A DNA stretch of 64,000 nucleotides from Paenibacillus durus ATCC 35681 (GTDB taxonomy: Bacteria > Bacillota > Bacilli > Paenibacillales > Paenibacillaceae), in NCBI RefSeq assembly GCF_000993825.1, contig NZ_CP011114.1:558001-622000 (forward strand). The letters are read 5' to 3'. Shown in pieces: positions 36,382 through 45,996 of this stretch; positions within the stretch are counted from its first letter, which is position 1; each line of letters starts with the position of its first letter. A program made the position numbers and the translations under genes. The notes under the pieces are model-generated. The model did not search any database and was not told where the DNA came from. It was given only the letters and a program-made list of their open reading frames with translations.

Positions 36382-36498
36382 GGTTATTCACCACCTCTCT
36401 ATGGAACTAATACATAATATGCCTATTGCAGCTGCGCGGTTCGTTCCTTTGGGAATGTCAGGATCAAGGTTCAAGCGTAGTTGGGTTTGGCTGCGGCT

Positions 36499-36534
36499 TG
36501 CTGAGCTTATGCCTCATGAGGCATAAGCTCAGCA
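36499..36534. repeat. Perfect 36-bp palindrome
   Basis: Two 18-bp arms, TGCTGAGCTTATGCCTCA and its exact complement, meet without a loop. No T-run follows on plus, so it is not a typical terminator. It lies 60 bp before the radical SAM gene. Confidence 0.8.
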
Positions 36535-36593
36535 TTGTTGGGCTATTTTTCCATGCTATAATTATGCAAATGGACTTATCTGGAAGGTGACGC

Positions 36594-37871
36594 ATGAGAA
36601 AAAAGATTCTGCTGATTCAGCCGGAGAACGAGAAAATCAACCGGTTCAGAAGGAAGCAGTTTAACAACTTCGTTCAGATCACGATGCCGTATTTGGCGGG
36701 ATTCATTGATGAGAGCAAGTATCAGATCACGCTTATAGATGAATATCGGCAAAAAATCCCCTTCCGCCGCACGTTTGATCTGGTAGCCATTACCGTGAAC
36801 ACGCCGAACGCCTACCACTGCTACCAAATCGCGGAGAAGTTCCGGGCACAAGGGGCCAAGGTGGTCATGGGCGGACCGCATGTCACGCTGCTGCCGGAGG
36901 AGGCTTCCGGGCACTGCGACAGTATCCTGATCGGTGAAGCGGAGGAGACCTGGCCGGAATTTCTGGACGATTTTCATAAAGGAAAGGAACGGGCCGTGTA
37001 TCGGTCGGAGGGCATACCTGATCTGAAGAATCTCCCTTTGCCGAGATGGGATCTTTTAAAAAGAAACCGGCTGATGAAGGGCGCCGTGTTCGCGACACGG
37101 GGGTGCCCTTACCGCTGCGCTTACTGCAATTTGAAGCAAATTTACCACGACCGCTTTCGCGTCCGTCCAATCCCGGAAGTGATCCGCGAAATCTCGCTGA
37201 TGAAATCGAGGTTTTTCGTGTTCTGGGATGATAATTTTTTTGCGGATAAGGCACATGCCACTGAGTTGATGGAGAACCTGAAGCCTTTGGGCAAAAAGTG
37301 GGCGGCACAGGTGACCCTCGCCGATTGCAATGACGATGAACTGCTAGAGCGGGCGAGGGAAGCGGGCTGTCTGTATCTGTTCGTTGGGCTGGAGTCCTTT
37401 TCGCCATCGGCGCTGCGGGGCGTCAACAAAGGGATCAACCGGGTCGATTCGTACCGTGAAATCATCGGGAAGCTGCATGGGCACAAGATCATGATCCAGG
37501 CCGGCATTGTATTCGGCTTTGACGAGGATACTCCGGCAACCTTCCGGGATACGCTTGCAGCCTGCGAGGAGCTGGGAATCGACGGGGTTACCGTCAGCCT
37601 GCTTACGCCGCTGCCCCGGACACCCGTATACGCTGGAATGAAGCAGGAGCAGCGGCTGCTGAGCGGAGACTGGAGTCTGTACAACGGCAAGACGGACGTC
37701 GTGTTTGGACCCCGGAATATGACTTCGGAGCAGCTATTCGAGGGTTATCTCGATTTCCGCCGCCGTTTCTATTCGCTGCCATCCTTTATCAGACGGATGC
37801 GGGTTTCCAGGACGCATCTCTTCTACAATTTTATCATCAATCTGGGATACCGATTGGCCCTCAAGCGTTAA
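36594..37871 (+). CDS. B12-binding-like radical SAM protein
   Basis: A 425-residue protein. Residues 1-125 form a cobalamin-binding-like Rossmann domain (KVVMGGPHVTLLPEEA). TRGCPYRCAYC (CxxxCxxC, about residues 167-176) binds the 4Fe-4S cluster, followed by a TIM-barrel part with LFVGLES and GIVFGFDEDT. Members perform methylation or unusual C-C chemistry on lipids, bacteriochlorins or peptides; substrate unknown. AAGGTGA precedes the ATG. It is monocistronic. Confidence 0.88.
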   Translation: MRKKILLIQPENEKINRFRRKQFNNFVQITMPYLAGFIDESKYQITLIDEYRQKIPFRRTFDLVAITVNTPNAYHCYQIAEKFRAQGAKVVMGGPHVTLLPEEASGHCDSILIGEAEETWPEFLDDFHKGKERAVYRSEGIPDLKNLPLPRWDLLKRNRLMKGAVFATRGCPYRCAYCNLKQIYHDRFRVRPIPEVIREISLMKSRFFVFWDDNFFADKAHATELMENLKPLGKKWAAQVTLADCNDDELLERAREAGCLYLFVGLESFSPSALRGVNKGINRVDSYREIIGKLHGHKIMIQAGIVFGFDEDTPATFRDTLAACEELGIDGVTVSLLTPLPRTPVYAGMKQEQRLLSGDWSLYNGKTDVVFGPRNMTSEQLFEGYLDFRRRFYSLPSFIRRMRVSRTHLFYNFIINLGYRLALKR

Positions 37872-38020
37872 GCGGGAAGTCCGCTAGCTGAGGGCTTTTT
37901 TCTGCCGCAGATATATTATGGCGTTACGCCTGTACGGCGCGAACCCGCTTGGTTTGAGGACATTCGAGAGAGCCAAGCGGGAAAAATCGGAGCTTATCGG
38001 AGCCAAAAGCCAGTTACCGC

Positions 38021-38164
38021 GCGAATAAAAGGGATTTTCTCCCTCTTAATAAAGGGGAATTCCCGAAATAGGTCCTTTTCTCAGAAATAAGATGGAGCTT
38101 TTCCCGTTGGTTTCGATTAATACGTCCATGGAGGAAGAATAAACGGGAGATTTTCCAGGTTAAC
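38021..38164. repeat. Second cluster of the CGGGA..TTCTCC intergenic repeat
   Basis: Copies related to those at 19759-19950 occur at about 38021, inverted at about 38085, and at about 38138. The interval 37872-38233 has no gene. Confidence 0.55.
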
Positions 38165-38233
38165 TCCTAAAAAAGCGAACGAAATATCCGGTACTCTCCA
38201 ATAAAGAGTGTAAGACCGAAGGGGGAATGGCGG

Positions 38234-38815
38234 ATGAATCATCCAAAACAAGATTCGGAGCTCGCAGCGCTTGTGCTTGCCGGCAGCCGTGAAGCGTATA
38301 GCGAGCTATATGAAAAAACAATAACCGAGGTGTATCGAACCGTCCGTTTCCTCATTGGGGAGTCATCCGATACGGATGATGTCGTCCAGGAGATTTACAT
38401 TCAAGCGTACCGGTCTCTTGGGCAGTATGATGCGGCCCGGCCTTTTCGTCCGTGGCTGATGGGGGTGGTTATGCGGCAAATCCGTTCTTACCGGAGAAAG
38501 AGTTGGAATCATATCCGCCTGATTAAAAAAGCGCAGCAGAGTATCGCCCTGGCTTACGATTTTTCGGGGGAAGTGGTAGATAAAATATCGAACCGTCCCC
38601 TGATTGCAAGCGTGGAACGCCTTCCATTCAAGCTGAAGCAGGTCGTGATTCTGCACTATTTGAACGAGTACTCCCAGGAGGAAATTGCGGATGCGCTGGA
38701 CATCCCTCTCGGAACGGTAAAATCCCGTATTCACGCCGCTTTAAAGAAGCTGCGCAGCAAGCGGAGCAGCGAGATTTTGCTTAGGGGAAAGGTGGAGGAT
38801 TTGCATGAAGCTTGA
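38234..38815 (+). CDS. ECF-type RNA polymerase sigma factor
   Basis: A 193-residue sigma-70 family protein. Region 2 includes DTDDVVQEIYIQAYRSLGQYD (about residues 40-62) and region 4 has YSQEEIADALDIPLGTVKSRIHAALKKLR. GAAGGGGGAATGGCGG precedes the ATG. It overlaps its membrane-bound partner gene by 11 bases, the usual sigma/anti-sigma layout. Confidence 0.9.
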   Translation: MNHPKQDSELAALVLAGSREAYSELYEKTITEVYRTVRFLIGESSDTDDVVQEIYIQAYRSLGQYDAARPFRPWLMGVVMRQIRSYRRKSWNHIRLIKKAQQSIALAYDFSGEVVDKISNRPLIASVERLPFKLKQVVILHYLNEYSQEEIADALDIPLGTVKSRIHAALKKLRSKRSSEILLRGKVEDLHEA

Positions 38816-39548
38816 GCAAGAGCTGCGAGAGGCATTGCGGGAAGAAAGCAGGGCCTGGACGGCTCCGCTGGAACTGAAGGACAGAATATTAAATCACAAA
38901 TCACTGAACCCGGAGGGAAGAAGAATGAAAAAATGGATTGCGGCAGGCATTCTGGCCGCCGTGCTGCTCGTTCCTACGGGAGCGTATGCCGGGTACCATT
39001 ATCTGGCGGACTCCGTATACGGCTCGCAGGAGCGGATAGAGCCATTCGGCGGCACCCAGCAGTATGATTATCTGGAGGAGAAGCTGCAAGCGGCAAAGCA
39101 GAGCTTTGAACCGCAGGAGTTCGCGAAGCTGATGGGCATGCTTAAAAAATTGGGCGATTATAACCTCAAAATAGCCGATGACACAGGAGTGTTGCATCCC
39201 GAGCGGCTAAGCCCCGCAGATCAGGAAACCTATAAGAAGCTGAACGCGGAGCTAGAGCCTTATTTTGAGAAGCTGAATGAGCGGGTAACTGCTAAGGAAG
39301 CTGTCCGGCAAGTGGACAACGTGTGGAAAGACGTGCTGGCCCGCGGGGAGCAAAACCTCAGCAGTCAGGATTTTGCCAAAGTGAAAGGAGTTATCAGCGG
39401 GATTCAAAAGCTGCAAGCTCAAGCGGCCCGGCCGGACGGCACTGATCGTGCGTTTACGAAAGAGGAGAAGGAGCAATTGAAGGAACTGGTTCGGCAGTTG
39501 GAACCCTACCAAGATCAGCTGGGGATTATGCTGAAGCCTGTGAAGTGA
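38805..39548 (+). CDS. Membrane-anchored anti-sigma-like protein (DUF3600 type)
   Basis: A 247-residue protein. The cytosolic N-terminus (1-40) precedes one membrane helix (about 43-63, WIAAGILAAVLLVPTGAYAG), and the extracytoplasmic part is helical, with repeated Y..L...L patterns as in DUF3600. It likely sequesters the overlapping sigma factor until an envelope signal is received; this role is inferred from gene order and topology. Confidence 0.78.
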   Translation: MKLEQELREALREESRAWTAPLELKDRILNHKSLNPEGRRMKKWIAAGILAAVLLVPTGAYAGYHYLADSVYGSQERIEPFGGTQQYDYLEEKLQAAKQSFEPQEFAKLMGMLKKLGDYNLKIADDTGVLHPERLSPADQETYKKLNAELEPYFEKLNERVTAKEAVRQVDNVWKDVLARGEQNLSSQDFAKVKGVISGIQKLQAQAARPDGTDRAFTKEEKEQLKELVRQLEPYQDQLGIMLKPVK

Positions 39549-39757
39549 TTTTGAGCGAATAATCGGTCTGGCAATGGGCGTCTTTAAAGCACGGATCTCA
39601 ACCGATCTCATTGCCAGTTCCGGCCCTTTCAAGGGCTGTCCCGTAAGTCATGAACATGACCGGGGACAGTCCATTCGCTGTTCCGCATAAGGAGGGCTTT
39701 TATCAGGCAAAAGGTCGGGTGCCATGTATACTACCTGCAAGCTGCCGGCCCGGATGC

Positions 39758-40099
39758 TCAGATATTCTGTGCGTATTGCTCGCCCGGGGTGTTGATCAAC
39801 GTTACATATAGACTCGAATTGGAGCCTTCGCCGCTTCGGTAAGAGAAATCTTCATCACCCGATATCTGAACCACATCGCCTTGCGATACGGAGATTTCTC
39901 GTCCATCGGAGGTTACTATTCCGCTGCCTTCAAGAAAGAGAATGTACACGCTGGCTCCGGGATGCTTATGAACGGGCAATTGCTGCCCCGGTCCAAAGTT
40001 CAAGACAAAAACTGTATGCTTGTCTTCTTTAAAGACAATGCGCTTGGTGAATCGGTCCGTTTGATATTCTTGAAATTGAACTAGCTCTTTCTTTTCCAT
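39758..40099 (-). CDS. Single-domain cupin protein
   Basis: A 113-residue cupin with metal-binding motif 1 (PVHKHPGASVYILFLEGSG) and motif 2 (GDVVQISGDEDFSY). AAGGAGAGTG precedes the ATG. Function is unknown. It lies 370 bp from CRISPR array 1 in convergent-free position. Confidence 0.8.
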   Translation of the reverse strand: MEKKELVQFQEYQTDRFTKRIVFKEDKHTVFVLNFGPGQQLPVHKHPGASVYILFLEGSGIVTSDGREISVSQGDVVQISGDEDFSYRSGEGSNSSLYVTLINTPGEQYAQNI

Positions 40100-40300
40100 T
40101 TGAAAATCACTCTCCTTGTTTTGAATTAATCAGGCCCTACAGCCGGATTTCGTATTCGCAGAACTAATTAGATTGTATAAGAATCAGACAGATGGCTAGT
40201 GATTTCAATCACATTATTTTCAATCGAATCGTGAAAGGCTTGTCTTGTTGCTGCTTTTTCCTGCTTATGATCACCCGTTCCAAGTGGCTGAGCCTTCTCA

Positions 40301-40467
40301 GGTGCGAACCCCAAGCGCACATAAAAACCCTGGGAGGTTCGCACCTCTTGCGGGGCAAGGGTTTTCGCGTTATTTTATAGAAGGAGCCCCCCTTTAAACG
40401 GTCATTTTAAGGGGTTCGCACTAAAGCGTTTGCATTCCCTTGCGCAGCAAGGGGTTACACTGATGCT
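40301..40467 (+). promoter_or_regulatory. CRISPR leader 1
   Basis: A 167-bp leader directly before array 1. It begins GGTGCGAACC, pairs with GGTTCGCACC about 35 bp on, and has a third copy (GGTTCGCACT) about 55 bp before the first repeat. The same layout precedes all seven arrays. Confidence 0.85.
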
Positions 40468-40839
40468 GTCGCTCCCCGTGCGGGAGCGTGGATTGAAATT
40501 TTTGGAGTGGTATTCGTACAAAATATTTGCCGTACGTCGCTCCCCGTGCGGGAGCGTGGATTGAAATATGTAAAGATCCGACATTATTTAGCCTCCTTTG
40601 CTGTCGCTCCCCGTGCGGGAGCGTGGATTGAAATTTGGATCAGTATAGCCGGACCGCCGGAGCGATTGGTAGTCGCTCCCCGTGCGGGAGCGTGGATTGA
40701 AATAACGATGTAATCATCTAAGTGTTCGGGGGCATCAATGTCGCTCCCCGTGCGGGAGCGTAGATTGAAAATTCGCTTGGCAGCTTACGGGTGGATACCG
40801 AATGTGGTCGCCTCGCCTGGTGGAGTATGAATTGAAAAT
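40468..40839 (+). CRISPR. Type I-C CRISPR array 1 (6 repeats, last two degenerate)
   Basis: Four exact 32-bp repeats with stem GCTCCC-CGTGC-GGGAGC and tail GTGGATTGAAAT start at 40468, 40536, 40603 and 40672. A one-base variant starts at 40740 and a strongly degenerate end repeat at 40807. Spacers are 34-37 bp. Confidence 0.95.
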
Positions 40840-40918
40840 GGCATTTGAACTATCACTAAGCGAAATGAAGGGGATCTTAATCAGAAAGAGGGACAAATGA
40901 CTTTGAAAGCCAATAACA

Positions 40919-41197
40919 CTATCTATCGGTTAGAAACCTGTTAAGGCTGATGCCGTCTTTTAGACCTTGCTTATACATCAATGTTTCTGCAATTCCTTGA
41001 AGTAGGGCAGTGCTCGTATCATAATTTTGCAGCATTTCTTTGTATTCTTGGGGAAGATCGGTCATTAGAGTTAAGAACAACTGATTGCATTCTTCAATCA
41101 ATTGCCTGTATTCATTACAGTTAGACAAAATCGAGTTAGCTATATACTCCATACGAGCGGAAAGAAACTGGTTAAAAGCTTGCTCCATGTATGCCAT
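40919..41197 (-). CDS. Small DUF6809-like protein
   Basis: A 92-residue helical protein (MAYMEQAFNQFLSARMEYIA start) resembling phage/plasmid-type DUF6809 proteins. GGAGGAC lies 6 bases before the start at 41197. It is divergent from a ribbon-helix-helix gene with a palindrome between them. It lies on the strand opposite to the arrays. Confidence 0.6.
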   Translation of the reverse strand: MAYMEQAFNQFLSARMEYIANSILSNCNEYRQLIEECNQLFLTLMTDLPQEYKEMLQNYDTSTALLQGIAETLMYKQGLKDGISLNRFLTDR

Positions 41198-41249
41198 GAA
41201 TGTCCTCCGACAAAATAATATCAAGGGTTGTATAAAATAAATTATATAG

Positions 41250-41268
41250 TGACATCACTTAGATGTCA
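41250..41268. promoter_or_regulatory. Putative operator between divergent small genes
   Basis: TGACATC-ACTTA-GATGTCA is a perfect inverted repeat. A further TGACATCACTT copy lies about 60 bp on, just before the ribbon-helix-helix gene. Confidence 0.6.
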
Positions 41269-41337
41269 ACATGAATGTATGAGCGGAAATTTCATAATGA
41301 TACAATAATGACATCACTTTTGGGGAGTATTAAACAT

Positions 41338-41511
41338 ATGGCAACTGATAAAAGAGTGTTTACGTTACGGCTAAAGGAAGAGAATTTCGATAAAATTAAG
41401 TACATCGCAGACAAGAACAAGAGGTCTATTGCCATGCAGATTGAATATCTAATTGAACAACATATCGAACATTTTGAAAAGGAAAAAGGAATCATAAAAA
41501 CGGACGAATGA
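41338..41511 (+). CDS. Arc-like ribbon-helix-helix DNA-binding protein
   Basis: A 57-residue protein with RVFTLRLKEENFDKIKYIAD (beta strand and helix A) and RSIAMQIEYLIEQHIE (helix B), the Arc/MetJ fold. GGGGAG precedes the ATG at 41338. It probably binds the TGACATC repeats and controls the divergent gene. Confidence 0.78.
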   Translation: MATDKRVFTLRLKEENFDKIKYIADKNKRSIAMQIEYLIEQHIEHFEKEKGIIKTDE

Positions 41512-41871
41512 TGGTTTTCAATGTTTGCAGACGGAATTCACTCTGCTTCCAGTAGACCCTAAATATAGCCGCGACAAAGTAAAAGTCTTTCCACAAGAAA
41601 ACAAACGATACGGTTAGAGTATAAAACTTACACTTAAATAGAGAAGAGTATTCCTTCCTAAGCAATATTAATCCTCCGCATTTCGTGCTTGCCCATTATT
41701 TTTTATATTTAAAGATGACACTGACCCGTTCACAACAGAACTGGTCAACTTGACAAAGTTCGATTTCTTCAATCTTTCCAAAATTAGAAAAAATCGGTAC
41801 CGAAGGCTCCGATTGAGAAGATAAAGTAAAATACTAGAACCGAGGTTAGGTTCAAAATGATTCGACTCCCC
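41512..41871. other. Gene-free stretch
   Basis: No coding frame with a start site, no hairpin terminator and no repeat unit is recognised; leader 2 begins at its right end. Confidence 0.5.
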
Positions 41872-42040
41872 GGTGCGAACCCCAAGCGCACATAAAAATC
41901 CCGGGAGATTCGCACCTCTTGCGGGACAAGGGTTTTCGCGTTATTTTATAGAAGGAGCCCCGTTTTAAACAACCATTTTCAAGGGGTTCGCACTAAAGCG
42001 TTTGCAATTCCTTGCGTAGCAAGTGGTCGCAGCGGCTGCT
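41872..42040 (+). promoter_or_regulatory. CRISPR leader 2
   Basis: A full-length 169-bp copy of the leader with three GTGCGAAC-type motifs, the first two inverted to each other. Confidence 0.85.
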
Positions 42041-43410
42041 GTCGCTCTCCATGCGAGAGCGTGGATTGAAATCTCCCACAGAACCGGAGCCGGAGCGTAA
42101 AGGGAGTCGCTCTCCATGCGAGAGCGTGGATTGAAATCTTGGGCGTCGTCGATGCTTCGCCACTCTCGTACCGGTCGCTCTCCATGCGAGAGCGTGGATT
42201 GAAATTTCACGGTTGAAGGCGATACTTCAAACTGTCTTGCCGTCGCTCTCCATGCGAGAGCGTGGATTGAAATGGGTTAGCGGTTGGCGGATCGGAGTTT
42301 ACGGATGGTCGCTCTCCATGCGAGAGCGTGGATTGAAATATCTTTGCCAAGTTATTTATCAGATCGCGAACAGCGTCGCTCTCCATGCGAGAGCGTGGAT
42401 TGAAATTTGGAGCCAGTACACACCAGCCTCTGCTGCTCCTTGTCGCTCTCCATGCGAGAGCGTGGATTGAAATAACTGCACCGTTCCCGGCGATCCCGCC
42501 ACAGCCACGTCGCTCTCCATGCGAGAGCGTGGATTGAAATCGTTAATACTCCGCCCGTATCACGCAAGTTGTACGTCGCTCTCCATGCGAGAGCGTGGAT
42601 TGAAATACTGGTGAAGCCCTACGGTCTTGGTCTTTATAAGTCGCTCTCCATGCGAGAGCGTGGATTGAAATCATGTTACTTCTGTGCTTTGCTCTGACTC
42701 ATCCCACGGTCGCTCTCCATGCGAGAGCGTGGATTGAAATTGTCCAAGTGGATGCTTGTCGATCCTCGGCCTTGTCGTCGCTCTCCATGCGAGAGCGTGG
42801 ATTGAAATGAGACAACGAGAACGCTGATAAGCCATACTCAGAGTCGCTCTCCATGCGAGAGCGTGGATTGAAATCATCTAAACCAAGAAGAAACATTATC
42901 GTGGCAACGTCGCTCTCCATGCGAGAGCGTGGATTGAAATAACCGAATGAACCAGCCAACGAGAAGTCCTATGGTCGCTCTCCATGCGAGAGCGTGGATT
43001 GAAATTACACGAATTGGTTTCCCGTTTACATATTCCGTCGTCGTCGCTCTCCATGCGAGAGCGTGGATTGAAATCTGAGCATGCAGCTATGGTAATTGGG
43101 AGCCCCGGTCGCTCTCCATGCGAGAGCGTGGATTGAAATCCGTTGACTGATCTCATGGTCATTTTGGGGCTTGTCGTCGCTCTCCATGCGAGAGCGTGTA
43201 TTGAAATAGATCAACCTGGACAAGCTGGACATCCCCTCCTACAAGTCGCTCTCCATGCGAGAGCGTGGATTGAAATAATTGAATCTCTCGAAATATTTTT
43301 GATAAAAAAACGTCGCTCTCCATGCGAGAGCGTGGATTGAAATCGCTATGAAATGGTTTATTGTGGGCGGGGCGTTATTGTCGCTCTCCATGCGAGAGTG
43401 TGGATGAAAT
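42041..43410 (+). CRISPR. Type I-C CRISPR array 2 (21 repeats)
   Basis: Repeats carry stem GCTCTC-CATGC-GAGAGC with the common tail GTGGATTGAAAT, spaced every 65-69 bp from 42041. The repeat at 43176 has GTGTATTG, and the last, at 43380, has lost a base and changed the stem. Twenty spacers of 33-37 bp. Confidence 0.97.
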
Positions 43411-43476
43411 TGCGGCACCCAGTTTCACTGGCAATCTGACGGCCTAGTTTCGGCGCTTTATTAGCCTGAGGGAAGC

Positions 43477-43713
43477 TTACTCTTTGGGGCGCACCTCAAA
43501 CAATTCGTTGGGACTGATATCGAAGTATAAACATAACTTCACGATCAGCGCTGCCGAGATTTTTTTCTTTTCCATATTGGTGTTATGCATCAATTCCATA
43601 ATGGTTGTTCTACGGTGGCCTATCTCTTTAGACAATTTCAAAACGGACATATTATCGTGCTCTTTTAAAATCTCGTCCAATTTGCAATGGAGTGTATATC
43701 TGTTATATTCCAT
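43477..43713 (-). CDS. XRE-like helix-turn-helix protein
   Basis: A 78-residue protein with a Cro/C1-type HTH (MSVLKLSKEIGHRRTTIMELM, then ALIVKLCLYFDISPNELFEV). GGAGGAC precedes ATG 43713. Two palindromes upstream suggest autoregulation. Confidence 0.78.
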   Translation of the reverse strand: MEYNRYTLHCKLDEILKEHDNMSVLKLSKEIGHRRTTIMELMHNTNMEKKKISAALIVKLCLYFDISPNELFEVRPKE

Positions 43714-43736
43714 TTCGTCCTCCGAATTTAAGGTAT

Positions 43737-43796
43737 TGCACTTCAAAAGTGCATATGGTATATTGTGGATACAAGGGTTGAACTTTAAAAGTGCAA
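43737..43796. promoter_or_regulatory. Paired operators of the XRE-like gene
   Basis: TGCACTT-CAA-AAGTGCA is a perfect palindrome at 43737-43753, and a related imperfect one (TTGAACTTTAAAAGTGCAA) lies at 43778-43796, two to four turns apart. Confidence 0.6.
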
Positions 43797-43875
43797 TCGT
43801 ATTAAGAAAATCCATTTGCGGTTAGGTTGCCTTTTATAGATACCTATCTTTTAAAAAATTCAGTGGAGGATGCAT

Positions 43876-44372
43876 ATGCCCAAGCGTCGCCCCCGCAAGC
43901 TTAACTATCAAGCTGTAATAGACATTATGAAAAAGATTTGGTTTGGCCGGAATTGGGCGACTCGCCGGAGGCAATTCATTACTATCATCTCACTGATTCC
44001 CTTGGACGTAAATGGCAAACAATCGGTTGTCATGTAACGGACGCTATTTAATTCGCCAGCCAGATGCAATCAATTTGTAGATAAAATTGTTAATGTGAAT
44101 CATTTCAGTGTCTTTAAGCTTTTGTATGAATTGAAAAATGAATACCTTGTACATGAACCGATGTCTCAGTAATCTTTTAAATCAATGTACAGTGTAAATC
44201 CAATTGAGGCACTTTCTCATTTTTTTCTTGAAAATGTGGATACTCTAGACTATTGGGAATGGAAACAGGCTGGCGGACCGCCGAACTGGCGATCTTTTAT
44301 AGGAAAACAAATCCGGATCTCAGCCTGATTGAAGTCATAGAAAAAGCGGAAAGGTCCCGGGCAAAACAGTAG
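43876..44372 (+). pseudogene. Decayed small gene(s) between arrays 2 and 3
   Basis: GGAGG precedes ATG 43876 (MPKRRPRKLNYQAVIDIMKK). Restoring one base in the AAAAA run would continue into DLVWPELGDSPEAIHYYHLT and stop at 44051. Further frames broken by stops (HFSVFKLLYELKNEYLVHEP; NPIEALSHFFLENVDTLDYW) run to about 44372. Family unknown. Confidence 0.5.
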
Positions 44373-44410
44373 CTAAACATGTTGCTGCCCTGGTCTGTAA
44401 GCTTATGTTT

Positions 44411-44579
44411 GGTGCGAACCTCAAGCTCACATAAAAATCCCGGGAGATTCGCACCTCTTGCGGGACAAGGGTTTTCGCGTTATTTTATAGAAGGAGCCTC
44501 TTTTTAAACGGTCATTTTTAAGAGATTCGCACTAAAGCGTTTGCAATCCCTTGCGTAGCAAGCGGTCGCAGCGGGTGCT
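44411..44579 (+). promoter_or_regulatory. CRISPR leader 3
   Basis: A 169-bp leader copy, nearly identical to leader 2, with the central motif reading GATTCGCACT. Confidence 0.85.
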
Positions 44580-45820
44580 GTCGCTCCCCATGTGGGAGCG
44601 TGGATTGAAATTATCGAAAGTATCAAATGTGCCGGTCTCTTCGCCCTCGTCGCTCCCCATGTGGGAGCGTGGATTGAAATACTTGTTCGTCCTCCTTTTT
44701 TTGAAGCGCAGAATACAGTCGCTCCCCATGTGGGAGCGTGGATTGAAATGTTTGATTCGTCATCACTTATCCCTCCCGCGTATGGTCGCTCCCCATGTGG
44801 GAGCGTGGATTGAAATCAGCAACAGCGCTGATGTTTCCTGGTGTGAGATACGTCGCTCCCCATGTGGGAGCGTGGATTGAAATTTACGCTTAAACGGCCA
44901 CATCCGTAATCACCTCCGCGTCGCTCCCCATGTGGGAGCGTGGATTGAAATAGGCGGCCATTAAGATGACGAATGACCAGCTTGGTCGCTCCCCATGTGG
45001 GAGCGTGGATTGAAATCATACCGCCTTGCCGCTTGCGTAGAACGTGTGTACGTCGCTCCCCATGTGGGAGCGTGGATTGAAATCATTCTGCAAATCTATC
45101 CCACCTTAATAGGCACGGGTCGCTCCCCATGTGGGAGCGTGGATTGAAATAGACCATTGCTAACGTGGACAGCCAGAGACGTATTCGAGTCGCTCCCCAT
45201 GTGGGAGCGTGGATTGAAATAATGCTTTGAAGACACTGTCCAAAATCTTTTGTTGTCGCTCCCCATGTGGGAGCGTGGATTGAAATCTCAGACCAGTCTG
45301 CAAATTTTACGATGTTTTTCCGTCGCTCCCCATGTGGGAGCGTGGATTGAAATCGAACTCAAAGACGTTGCTGGAAAGGTTGTTAATGTCGCTCCCCATG
45401 TGGGAGCGTGGATTGAAATTTCGGTGCGGCGGATGTTACGGGCCAACATGAGGCCGTCGCTCCCCATGTGGGAGCGTGGATTGAAATCGAATCAACAAAG
45501 GCAATCGATACAAATGGGGATTGGTCGCTCCCCATGCGGGAGCGTGGATTGAAATTTCTATATAAATTAACATGTCCGTATCATATTAGTCGCTCCCCAT
45601 GCGGGAGCGTGGATTGAAATCATAAATTCACATTAAAGTAAGTGATTTTTGTCGTCGCTCCCCATGCGGGAGCGTGGATTGAAATCATTCATGGTACAGG
45701 GCTTCTTGCAGCGTTTCGTAGTCGCACCCCGTGCGGGTGCGTGGATTGAAATAGCAATCCGACACTGGGCTAATCACTAAAACTTAGGGTCGCACCCCGT
45801 GCGGGAGCGTGGATTGAAAT
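44580..45820 (+). CRISPR. Type I-C CRISPR array 3 (19 repeats, three stem types)
   Basis: The first 14 repeats have stem GCTCCC-CATGT-GGGAGC, the next three (from 45524) CATGC, and the last two (45721, 45789) GCACCC-CGTGC-GGGTGC or GGGAGC. A broken repeat-like GTCGCTCTTGC trace lies at 45859. Eighteen spacers of 33-38 bp. Confidence 0.97.
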
Positions 45821-45888
45821 GTTAATGACACACCTTTGATTGCCCTCAATTCCGTCAAGTCGCTCTTGCTGCCCTGGGGGTAATTGCT

Positions 45889-45996
45889 AGTGCGAACCCC
45901 AAGCTCCCATAAAAATCCCGGGAGATTCGCACCTCTTGCGGGACAAGGGTTTTCGCGTTTGCAATCCCTTGCGTAGCAAGGGGTGGCAGCCGGTCT
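45889..45996 (+). promoter_or_regulatory. CRISPR leader 4, internally deleted
   Basis: About 108 bp instead of 169. The sequence jumps from TTTTCGCGTT to TGCAATCCCTT, which fits a 62-bp deletion between two GCGTT copies of the full leader, and removes the third GTGCGAAC-type motif. Confidence 0.8.

Noticed and set aside
39632..39675. GGGCTGTCCC..GGGGACAGTCC hairpin as a terminator of the cupin gene
   Set aside because: No T-run on either strand and an imperfect stem.
42041..43410. Many open frames of 60-90 codons running through the CRISPR arrays
   Set aside because: They translate the repeat itself (recurrent FNPRSRMESD or ISIHALAWRAT) and are artefacts of the 66-bp period.
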